Shown here piece by piece: positions 1-6,142 of a stretch of DNA of 6,869 nucleotides. Source of the stretch: Comamonadaceae bacterium. Lineage in GTDB: Bacteria > Pseudomonadota > Gammaproteobacteria > Burkholderiales > Burkholderiaceae. Below the pieces are notes generated by a model. That model was not told the origin of the DNA and did not search any database. It worked only from the letters and a program-made list of their open reading frames with translations. The position numbers and the translations under genes are program-made. Position 1 is the first letter of the stretch, and every line of letters starts with the position of its first letter. Location of the stretch: assembly GCA_947505995.1 (NCBI GenBank), contig CANNNB010000131.1:1-6869 (forward strand), read 5' to 3'.

Positions 1-2769
1 AACTTGCAGCACACTGTCAAACAGCTGGCTGGCTACTTGCAAAATTTTCGCGGCGGCTTGGTAGGCTTGTTGGTAGCGCACCAAGTCTGCAGCTTCTTGG
101 TCCAAGCTCACACCAGACACTTGGTCTCGTGCCGTCACGGCTTGGTCGTAGACCACTTTCAGGGCCGATTGAGAAATGGTGGCTTGTCGGGCAATGTTGC
201 CCATGTCGTTCACGTTATCAACATACGCGGCCGAGAATGTTTTGCCACCGCCCATAACAGGGTCAGACTCTAGGTCGACCAGCATCAACATGTTTTCGTT
301 GTTGCCGGTACCGTCTTTGTTACCGTCGATGGTAAAAACATCGCCAGATTTGGGCGGTGTTGAAAAAGAGATTTGAATGCCTTGGTAAGTTAAGGCGGGT
401 TCTAGGTACTCAGGGTCAAAGTTGCGCTCGGCTACTTTGGTGTTGGTGTTCACATCCACTATGGTAAAGTGGGTGGGTGTATCAAACCGCACTTGCAATG
501 GCTGCGAGCGCAAGGCTTGCTTGGCACTCACAGGTGAACCTGTGTAGCCGGTAGAAATTTTGGCTTCGCCAGGGCCGGTTACAAAAACCAGCAAATCTTC
601 ATTGGCTGTGCCAGACAAGTAAGCGCCTGTTTTAAAGCCCATTTTGGCCAAGTCGGCTGGCGTGCCGTTGGCAAAGCCAAGCTCAACGGGTGTATCTGTG
701 CCATCTACCAAGGCGCGTGTAATGCTAATCTTGCCACCATAGTTGCCAGCCTTCATGCCTAAGGCGTTGGGTGTGGCCGCGCTGTCAATGGCAATATCCT
801 TGCCTTCGTTGCCAGCTGTGTTTGTAAGCACAATATCGCCGCCGTCACCCAAGTAAGACATAACCCCGCTTGAGCTGCTCTTGGCATTGATGGCATCGAT
901 CAAGCCCTGCACACTGGTCAGTCCTGTTGGCACAGCTTTGATGCTGGTATAGCCAGTGGCGTTGCCACTTTTCAAGGAGAGGGGCAGGTCCAACCGGAGC
1001 TGGCTGACTGGAATTCGGATTTCATTTTTGGCAACGGCCGTAATACCTGCAATGCCATTGGCTTGAATACCAGCTGCAATGTCTGAAGCTTGCAAGGTGT
1101 TGCCCGCAGTGGCTGTGATGGCATTTAACGAAGTGCCATTGAGCTTGAACAAGCCGGCAGAAATGGAAGTGACGCCTGTTTGAATGCGATCACTTTGCAA
1201 TGTGGCCGGCATAGCCAATTTGGCCAAGGCCGTGTGTTTGGTGGGGTCAGTTTCTGTGGTGTCGGCTTGCAACACAAAACCCGTTTTGGCTTTTGCGCCA
1301 TAAAAAACTTGAATGTCTTTGTAACTTTCAGAGCCATTCACATTCAAATAAGCGCTGCTGTAGGTGGCGTTGTTTTCAAAGCCATTTGCGCTGGTCATGA
1401 TCAGGCTTTGAGTTGCCTCATCGACGTTGGTACCCGCCAATTGACGGCCGTCGCGCGTGAAAATTTGCAGCTGTTGCCCAGCATCTGCTTCACCCATCAA
1501 AACGCTGATGTCGGTCAGGCCGTTGGGAATGGTGGCAACCGCCGCAGCAGGTCGTGTGATGGTGGGCTTGACCGTAATGGCCGCTGCCGAACTGGGATTG
1601 TTAACCAGTGCGTTTGTGATGTCGGGTGGGCCGTTGGTGGGCTTGCCCACGTAGAAAATAGCGGCGTCTGTACCGCTTGTGTTGTTGGGTGCCTCAATTA
1701 CCCTGAACTGGGCGGCCGCTGAAACTTTCAAGGCATCGTTGAAATTAACTTTCACTGTGCCTGCAGACCCTATGCCCGATGAACTCATGGTGAACAGGTC
1801 GGTTCCATTGTTGCCATAAGCATCAATGCCGGCCGTGTGGATGGCGTTGATTTCTTTCACAAACTTATTGGCCAGGGTGTCTAGCGAGCTGCGGCTGCTG
1901 CCCAGTATTTGCTCGCGAAAGCTCATGATGCCAGACAGTTTGCCGCCACTTAAGCCAGTGAGGGGCGTTGCATTGCCATAGGGGTCTAAGACCAAGCTTA
2001 CTTTTTCTGGCGCAGCCGAGTTGAAATTGGTGCCCAACATAAACGATTTCACACCATCGACAGCCACATCGCGGGTCAGTGAGGGGCCAAGGCTGACCGT
2101 GACAGAACCGTTTTCTGAAAAACCTGTTTTGATGTGTGCGTAGCTAGAAAGGTCTTTGAGCAACACATCGCGTTGGTCTAACAAATCGGCGGGCTGTTGG
2201 GCCTCGTATTCTTGTTTCGTGAGCTGCACGTTAACTGCTGCCAATTGTTTGAAGATGGTGTTCATCGAATTGACATAGCCTTTCACGGCTTCATCGGTTT
2301 CGTTTTGAACCAAATCAAGTTGGCTAGAAAGTTCGCCAAAGCGAGCGGCTAAATTTTCTGAGTCACGCAGGAAACTACCGCGCATCACAGTTGAAGCAGG
2401 GTCAGATGAAAGATCGCGTGCTGCATTGAAAAACTGATCTAGCGCGCCACTCAGGCCCATGGAAGTGCTACCCATGATGTCAATCACGCGGTTGGCATAA
2501 TTCACCATGGGCTCTTGGCTGGTAAGTTGGCTGTAGCTGTTGCGCAGATTGGCTTCTGCAAAAGTGTCGTATTGGCGTTTGACGGTATCTACCGTCACGC
2601 CTGTGCCCAAATAAACTGTACCAACTTTGGCAACAGGGTTGGCCGCTAACACCACTTCTTGCCGTGAGTAACCATCGGTTGAAACGTTGGCAATGTTGTT
2701 AGAGACTGTACCCAGCGCACGCTGGTAAGACTGCACGGCGTTGGAGGCAACGCTGACTAAATCGGTCAT
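1..2769 (-). CDS. flgK: FlgK, flagellar hook-filament junction protein 1 (HAP1), very long form, 3' end cut by the window edge
   Basis: FlgK is exported by the flagellar type III apparatus and joins the hook tip to FlgL and the filament. The frame is open for 923 codons from the ATG at 2769 to base 1, with no stop. The N-terminal D0 helix has SNNIANVSTDGYSR at residues 23-36. A conserved FlgK block lies at about 300-326 (FVKEINAIH, then GNNGTDLF). The C-terminal axial helix is at 887-923 (QEAADLVRYQQAYQAAAK). That block normally sits at the extreme C-terminus, so probably only a few codons are missing. E. coli FlgK is about 547 residues. The excess lies between about residues 330 and 745 and contains two flagellin IN-like segments (about 540-588 and 590-682) and a block QQLQIFTRDGRQLAG near 430-446. 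The start overlaps the flgJ stop as ATGA and has its own Shine-Dalgarno. Identity is secure; the role of the insert is unknown. Confidence 0.96.
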   Translation of the reverse strand, partial: MTDLVSVASNAVQSYQRALGTVSNNIANVSTDGYSRQEVVLAANPVAKVGTVYLGTGVTVDTVKRQYDTFAEANLRNSYSQLTSQEPMVNYANRVIDIMGSTSMGLSGALDQFFNAARDLSSDPASTVMRGSFLRDSENLAARFGELSSQLDLVQNETDEAVKGYVNSMNTIFKQLAAVNVQLTKQEYEAQQPADLLDQRDVLLKDLSSYAHIKTGFSENGSVTVSLGPSLTRDVAVDGVKSFMLGTNFNSAAPEKVSLVLDPYGNATPLTGLSGGKLSGIMSFREQILGSSRSSLDTLANKFVKEINAIHTAGIDAYGNNGTDLFTMSSSGIGSAGTVKVNFNDALKVSAAAQFRVIEAPNNTSGTDAAIFYVGKPTNGPPDITNALVNNPSSAAAITVKPTITRPAAAVATIPNGLTDISVLMGEADAGQQLQIFTRDGRQLAGTNVDEATQSLIMTSANGFENNATYSSAYLNVNGSESYKDIQVFYGAKAKTGFVLQADTTETDPTKHTALAKLAMPATLQSDRIQTGVTSISAGLFKLNGTSLNAITATAGNTLQASDIAAGIQANGIAGITAVAKNEIRIPVSQLRLDLPLSLKSGNATGYTSIKAVPTGLTSVQGLIDAINAKSSSSGVMSYLGDGGDIVLTNTAGNEGKDIAIDSAATPNALGMKAGNYGGKISITRALVDGTDTPVELGFANGTPADLAKMGFKTGAYLSGTANEDLLVFVTGPGEAKISTGYTGSPVSAKQALRSQPLQVRFDTPTHFTIVDVNTNTKVAERNFDPEYLEPALTYQGIQISFSTPPKSGDVFTIDGNKDGTGNNENMLMLVDLESDPVMGGGKTFSAAYVDNVNDMGNIARQATISQSALKVVYDQAVTARDQVSGVSLDQEAADLVRYQQAYQAAAKILQVASQLFDSVLQV

Positions 2770-3284
2770 TTGCCACTCCCACCGCTAAGGGACTTGGGCG
2801 GCAAATTCAAAGGCAGAATTTGAGGTTTAGGGAGTGCAAAGCCCCCTTGTTTGTCGCTGAGCTTGTCCATCGAGAAGCCCATGCTTTTCGGATTCAAGGC
2901 CATGCCTTTGGCAGCGGCATTGAAAGCGGCAGGATCTTGCCGCTGTTTCAAAATGTCTGCCGTGGTGGCAAGGTTGGCTTGTTGTTGCTCGAGGTTCTTG
3001 ACCAACATGTCGGCCAAGCCCAGGGAGTTCTTTTTGGCCAGCTGCACCGAAACCTCTTTGTCGAACATGCCTTCAAAGGTTTCCATGGTGCTCGACTCAG
3101 ACATCTCGCTCTTCACAATCGATTCGCGCATGGATTTCATCATCATTTGCAGGAACAGAGCTTCAAATTGCTGCGCTGTTTGCTTAATGGCACTCTTAGC
3201 ATCTGTACGTGCTTGTCCCTTCAACTGACCCAGACCATCAAAGTCTAGGTAGGAGTTAGGAGCGGGAGTGCTGATGGCGTCCAT
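2766..3284 (-). CDS. flgJ: FlgJ, flagellar rod-capping protein, single-domain form without a muramidase domain
   Basis: FlgJ caps the growing rod in the periplasm and promotes assembly of rod subunits. At 172 residues it has only the rod-binding domain. The hallmark QQFEALFLQMMMKSMR is at residues 38-53, followed by the TMETFEGMFDKEVSVQLAKK helix at about 66-85 and SLGLADMLVKNL to about 97. The rest is a polar then Pro/Leu/Gly/Lys-rich tail, probably disordered. E. coli/Salmonella FlgJ is about 313-316 residues and carries a C-terminal glucosaminidase-type hydrolase. Nothing like it is present here, and the stop runs directly into flgK, so this is not a visible frameshift. The ATG at 3284 is the only reasonable start: an in-frame TAA lies about 30 bases upstream with no ATG, GTG or TTG between. 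No Shine-Dalgarno is evident before it (CCCACCATGG). A sigma-54 promoter lies just upstream. Confidence 0.95.
   Translation of the reverse strand: MDAISTPAPNSYLDFDGLGQLKGQARTDAKSAIKQTAQQFEALFLQMMMKSMRESIVKSEMSESSTMETFEGMFDKEVSVQLAKKNSLGLADMLVKNLEQQQANLATTADILKQRQDPAAFNAAAKGMALNPKSMGFSMDKLSDKQGGFALPKPQILPLNLPPKSLSGGSGK
2776..2780 (-). promoter_or_regulatory. Ribosome binding site of flgK, inside the end of flgJ
   Basis: On the minus strand GGGAG lies six bases before the flgK ATG (GGGAGTGGCAAATGA). It sits within the last codons of flgJ. The flgJ TGA (2766-2768) overlaps the flgK ATG (2767-2769) as ATGA, so ribosomes ending flgJ can restart on flgK. This fixes the flgK start and implies coupled translation. 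Confidence 0.7.
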
Positions 3285-3340
3285 GGTGGGTGTCGGGTTT
3301 TGCTTTTTGGGTTAGTCAAAGGTAGATGAATAACTTATGA

Positions 3341-3355
3341 GCAAATCTTGTGCCA
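3341..3355 (-). promoter_or_regulatory. Sigma-54 (RpoN) -24/-12 promoter for flgJ-flgK
   Basis: On the minus strand the 108-nt gap between flgI and flgJ (3285-3392) contains TGGCACAAGATTTGCT. The -24 element TGGCAC is at 3350-3355 and the -12 element TTGC at 3341-3344. The invariant GG and GC are separated by exactly ten bases, so the site fits TGGCACRNNNNTTGCW completely. Transcription would start near 3329, giving a leader of about 45 nt before the flgJ ATG. RpoN promoters need an enhancer-binding activator; its sites would be expected some 80-150 bp upstream, inside the end of flgI, and I could not identify them. The rest of the gap shows no clear hairpin terminator after flgI, so read-through from the upstream genes also seems likely. 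The match is seen directly; activity is inferred. Confidence 0.75.
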
Positions 3356-3392
3356 GTTTTGAAGTTGCGTGATTGCCGGTGTGAAAGCGGTG

Positions 3393-4529
3393 TTAGATCA
3401 CAATCAGCTCGGCGCGCAAGCTGCCCGAGGTTTTGAGAGCTTCCAAAATGGCAATCAAGGAGGAGGGTGAAGCACCCACCTGATTCACAGCGTCCACAAT
3501 TTGGCGCAGGTCTACACCTGGCTGAAACATGAACATGGGTTTGTTGGGCTCGCTGACGGTAACTTCTGCGTTTTGAACAGCAGCAGTCTGGCCTTGGCTG
3601 AATGCGCCAGGCTGAGAAATTTCATTGGTGGCCGCAATCGACACACTGATCGTGCCATGCGTCACAGCGGCGGCGGTGACGCGCACATTGCGGCTAATGA
3701 CAACAGTGCCTGTTTTGGCATTGACCACCACGCGAGCAGTGGGCTCGCCTGGCATGACATCCATGTTTTCAACCATGCTCATGAAGGCCACACGCTGCGT
3801 CAAATCAATTGGGGCTTGCAAGGTAATAGAGACACCATCAAGGGCTCTGGCCACATCGTTGCCAAAGCGGCCATTGATGGCATTCACGATGGCGTTGGTG
3901 GTGGTGAAGTCGCTTTCGCGAACATTCAAAACAATGCGATCGGCCTTGTCGAATGGATTTTCAACCATGCGCTCTACGGTGGCGCCAGATGGCACTCGGG
4001 CGGCAGTGGGCACACCAATGGCCACTTTGGAGCCGGCAGCTTGGGCATCAATGCCAGTGGCTGTCAGTGAGCCTTGGGCTAAAGCATAGATTTCGCCATC
4101 AACGCCGCGCAAGCTACTGAGCAGCAAAGTGCCGCCGCGCAAATTGCTGGCCTTGCCAATGGTCGAAACATTGATGTCTATTTTTTGGCCAGGCTTGGCA
4201 AAGCCAGGCAGTTCTGCCGTGACCATGACAGCGGCCACGTTTTTGATGTCAATCTTGCCAGCGCTGGTGGCGGTTTCAAAGTCAGACAATGGGCCCTCTA
4301 AACTCACACCCAAACGGTTGAGCAGGGTCTTCATGCTTTGTGCGGTGAATGACACGTCAGAGCCGTCACCCGTACCTTGTAAGCCCACGACCAAACCGTA
4401 GCCAATGAGCTGGTTGGTCCGCATGGCGGCCACGGTGGTGAGGTCTTTGATGCGATCGGCCAAGGCACTGGTACAGCTAAGGCTGAGTACCAAAAACAGG
4501 GTGGTCCAAGAGGGGTTGAATTTTTTCAT
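3393..4529 (-). CDS. flgI: FlgI, flagellar P-ring protein precursor
   Basis: FlgI is secreted by Sec and assembles around the distal rod in the peptidoglycan layer as the P ring, a bushing. The protein has 378 residues (E. coli about 365). A signal peptide covers residues 1-24: a KK n-region, a hydrophobic core TLFLVLSLS, and cleavage after ALA to leave DRIKDL. Family landmarks are NQLIGYGLVVGLQGTGDG at 39-56, NVAAVMVTAELPGFAKPGQK in the first third, and the C-terminal block from about 340 (DLRQIVDAVNQVGASPSSLI) ending in LRAELIVI. The end resembles betaproteobacterial FlgI. The gene follows flgH after 42 nt. The ATG at 4529 is the first start after an in-frame upstream stop, but no convincing Shine-Dalgarno precedes it (AGCAAGTCATCATG). 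Confidence 0.98.
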   Translation of the reverse strand: MKKFNPSWTTLFLVLSLSCTSALADRIKDLTTVAAMRTNQLIGYGLVVGLQGTGDGSDVSFTAQSMKTLLNRLGVSLEGPLSDFETATSAGKIDIKNVAAVMVTAELPGFAKPGQKIDINVSTIGKASNLRGGTLLLSSLRGVDGEIYALAQGSLTATGIDAQAAGSKVAIGVPTAARVPSGATVERMVENPFDKADRIVLNVRESDFTTTNAIVNAINGRFGNDVARALDGVSITLQAPIDLTQRVAFMSMVENMDVMPGEPTARVVVNAKTGTVVISRNVRVTAAAVTHGTISVSIAATNEISQPGAFSQGQTAAVQNAEVTVSEPNKPMFMFQPGVDLRQIVDAVNQVGASPSSLIAILEALKTSGSLRAELIVI

Positions 4530-4571
4530 GATGACTTGCTGTTGGGTCTATTCACTGAAGCAGAGCTAAAT

Positions 4572-5300
4572 TTAGAAAGGCCAGAGTTTCAACAAAGCGC
4601 TGGTACCCCAGCCTGCACGCGATGCATTGGCCAAATCGCCAGTGCCGCGATAAGCAATTTGTGCATTGGCCAAACGGCGAGACTGAACGGTGTTGTTGGG
4701 TGCGACGTCATCGGGGCGAATGATGCCGGCCACTTGAATGACTTCAGAGCCTTCAGTCAAGGCCAATTGTTTTTCACCACGCAAAACCAAGTTGCCGTTC
4801 GGCATGACTTCCACCACAGAGACAGCCACAGAGCCCGTCAAGCTGGCCGTTTGATCGGCTGAGCCAGTGCCTTTGTTGCTGATGTCGGTTTTAGAAAAGT
4901 CAACGCCTTTCATGACGCCACCGAGCTTGTTGCCAAGAACCGCTAAACCTGGAGAGAGCATGTCGTTGGTTGAATTGCGGCTAACAGAGCCCACTTGGCT
5001 GCGAGCCGCTTGGGTTGATTCATTGAGCAAAACGGTAATGACATCGCCTACTTGAAAATTGCGACCTTTGCCAAACCAGCTGTCACTCTGACGGCCGACA
5101 TAAATGGCGCCCGTTGCAGAAGTTGCTTGATTTTTTTGGATGGGATAAACGGGTTCAAACTGCGGTGAGTGCGACATGGCCTGAGGTGGCATGACGTTGC
5201 AACCTGTTAAGCAAACAGACAACGTAGCCAAACCAATTAGCAAGATGCGTTTGGAGTGCAAAGTGCGAACTTGTTGGCTGAAGTTTGCGATGGCGTTCAT
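4572..5300 (-). CDS. flgH: FlgH, flagellar L-ring lipoprotein precursor
   Basis: FlgH is an outer-membrane lipoprotein that forms the L ring around the rod, stacked on the FlgI P ring. It has 242 residues (E. coli about 232). A lipoprotein signal peptide ends in the lipobox LTGC, with the acylated cysteine at residue 34. A KR pair at 17-18 precedes the hydrophobic core ILLIGLATLSV. The n-region before it is rather long. Family landmarks are GAIYVGRQSDSWFGKGR at 64-80, VGDVITVLLNEST at 84-96, a central Gly/Ser/Thr-rich part, and the late block GEKQLALTEGSEVIQVAGII, then a C-terminus ending in LKLWPF. The gene starts 11 nt after the flgG stop, so it is co-transcribed with it and probably translationally coupled. 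Confidence 0.97.
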   Translation of the reverse strand: MNAIANFSQQVRTLHSKRILLIGLATLSVCLTGCNVMPPQAMSHSPQFEPVYPIQKNQATSATGAIYVGRQSDSWFGKGRNFQVGDVITVLLNESTQAARSQVGSVSRNSTNDMLSPGLAVLGNKLGGVMKGVDFSKTDISNKGTGSADQTASLTGSVAVSVVEVMPNGNLVLRGEKQLALTEGSEVIQVAGIIRPDDVAPNNTVQSRRLANAQIAYRGTGDLANASRAGWGTSALLKLWPF

Positions 5301-5309
5301 GATGCTTTG

Positions 5310-5313
5310 CCTT
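5310..5313 (-). promoter_or_regulatory. Weak ribosome binding site of flgH overlapping the flgG stop
   Basis: AAGG on the minus strand lies nine bases before the flgH ATG and overlaps the flgG TAA (CTCTAAGGCAAAGCATCATG). It is short, so restart of ribosomes leaving flgG may help flgH expression. Confidence 0.4.
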
Positions 5314-6094
5314 AGAGGTTGTTGTTAATGAACTTCAACATGCCGTCAACAGCTGAGATGGCTTTGGAGTTAATTTCGTAGGCGCGCTGTGTTTCGATCA
5401 TGTTCACCATTTCTTCCACCACGTTCACGTTGGAGGCTTCTAAGGTGCCTTGCATCAAATTGCCAGCGCCTGTGACGCCAGGTTGCAAAACTTGGGGAGC
5501 ACCTGAGGCAGGTGTTTCTTTCAGTATGTTTTGACCTTTGGCTTCCAAGCCGCTTGGATTGACAAAACGGGCCAATTGAATTTGACCAATAATTTGTGAG
5601 CCGCCAGCTGCCAGTTCAATCGAGACTGTGCCGTCACGGCCAAAAGTAACCGATGAAGCTGTGTTGGGAATGGTGATGGCGGGTTGCAACAAAGCACCCG
5701 ACGCCGTCACAATTTGACCTGTGTTGGAGAGCTTGAAGTTACCATCACGGGTATAGCCAATGGTGCCATCAGGCTGCGAAATTTGAAAGAACCCTTCACC
5801 AGCAATGGCAACGTCTAATGGGTTCTGGGTGTTGACCATGTTGCCTTGAGAGTGCTGCTTTTCAGTAGCAACCACACGCACACCCGTACCCAACATCAAG
5901 CCAGTAGGGGCTTGTGTATTGGCACCCGTTTGTCCACCAGCTTGGCGAATGTTTTGATACAGCAAATCTTCAAACACAGCACGATCGCGCTTAAAGCCTG
6001 TCGTATTGACGTTGGCCAAGTTATTGGAAATAACGTTCATGCGCGTTTGTTGCGCATCCAAACCGGTTTTAGCGACCCACATACTTGCGTCCAT
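5312..6094 (-). CDS. flgG: FlgG, flagellar distal rod protein
   Basis: FlgG builds the distal rod that crosses the peptidoglycan and outer membrane inside the P and L rings. It is exported by the flagellar type III apparatus and has no cleaved signal. It has 260 residues, the usual family length. The N-terminal rod motif SNNLANVNTTGFKR is at 23-36. The FlgG-type segment PTGLMLGTGV is at 63-72, with LDVAIAGEGFF at 93-103 and YTRDGNF soon after. The C-terminal axial helix from about 217 (LEASNVNVVEEMVNMIETQR) ends in KFINNNL. The length and the central segment separate it from FlgF and FlgE. The ATG at 6094 is preceded by a strong Shine-Dalgarno, and the gene follows flgF after 48 nt. Confidence 0.98.
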   Translation of the reverse strand: MDASMWVAKTGLDAQQTRMNVISNNLANVNTTGFKRDRAVFEDLLYQNIRQAGGQTGANTQAPTGLMLGTGVRVVATEKQHSQGNMVNTQNPLDVAIAGEGFFQISQPDGTIGYTRDGNFKLSNTGQIVTASGALLQPAITIPNTASSVTFGRDGTVSIELAAGGSQIIGQIQLARFVNPSGLEAKGQNILKETPASGAPQVLQPGVTGAGNLMQGTLEASNVNVVEEMVNMIETQRAYEINSKAISAVDGMLKFINNNL

Positions 6095-6100
6095 GGCGAG

Positions 6101-6106
6101 CTCCTT
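6101..6106 (-). promoter_or_regulatory. Strong ribosome binding site of flgG
   Basis: On the minus strand AAGGAG lies six bases before the flgG ATG (AAAAGGAGCTCGCCATGG). It is the best Shine-Dalgarno in the window. The 48-nt flgF-flgG gap is otherwise AT-rich and shows no clear promoter or hairpin terminator. Confidence 0.8.
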
Positions 6107-6142
6107 TTAAATGTTCAGTTGTTGGTTAAAAAATAAAGCCGA

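Noticed and set aside
529..544. Palindrome CACAGGTGAACCTGTG
   Set aside because: It is a perfect 7-bp inverted repeat with a two-base centre, but it lies inside flgK (coding TGSPV), has no T-run and no nearby promoter. Chance from codon choice is the simplest explanation.
2766..3284. flgJ as a truncated pseudogene
   Set aside because: The rod-binding domain is intact, and the stop is tightly joined to flgK by an ATGA overlap with a Shine-Dalgarno. No hydrolase remnant is visible, so it is a genuine single-domain gene.
3501..4070. Long plus-strand open frame (189 codons) opposite flgI, and similar frames at 1180-1722 and 2820-3248
   Set aside because: They lie antisense to well-conserved flagellar genes and show no family motifs. 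Their Gly/His/Ala-rich composition is typical of reverse-frame shadows, and I saw no ribosome binding sites or promoters for them.
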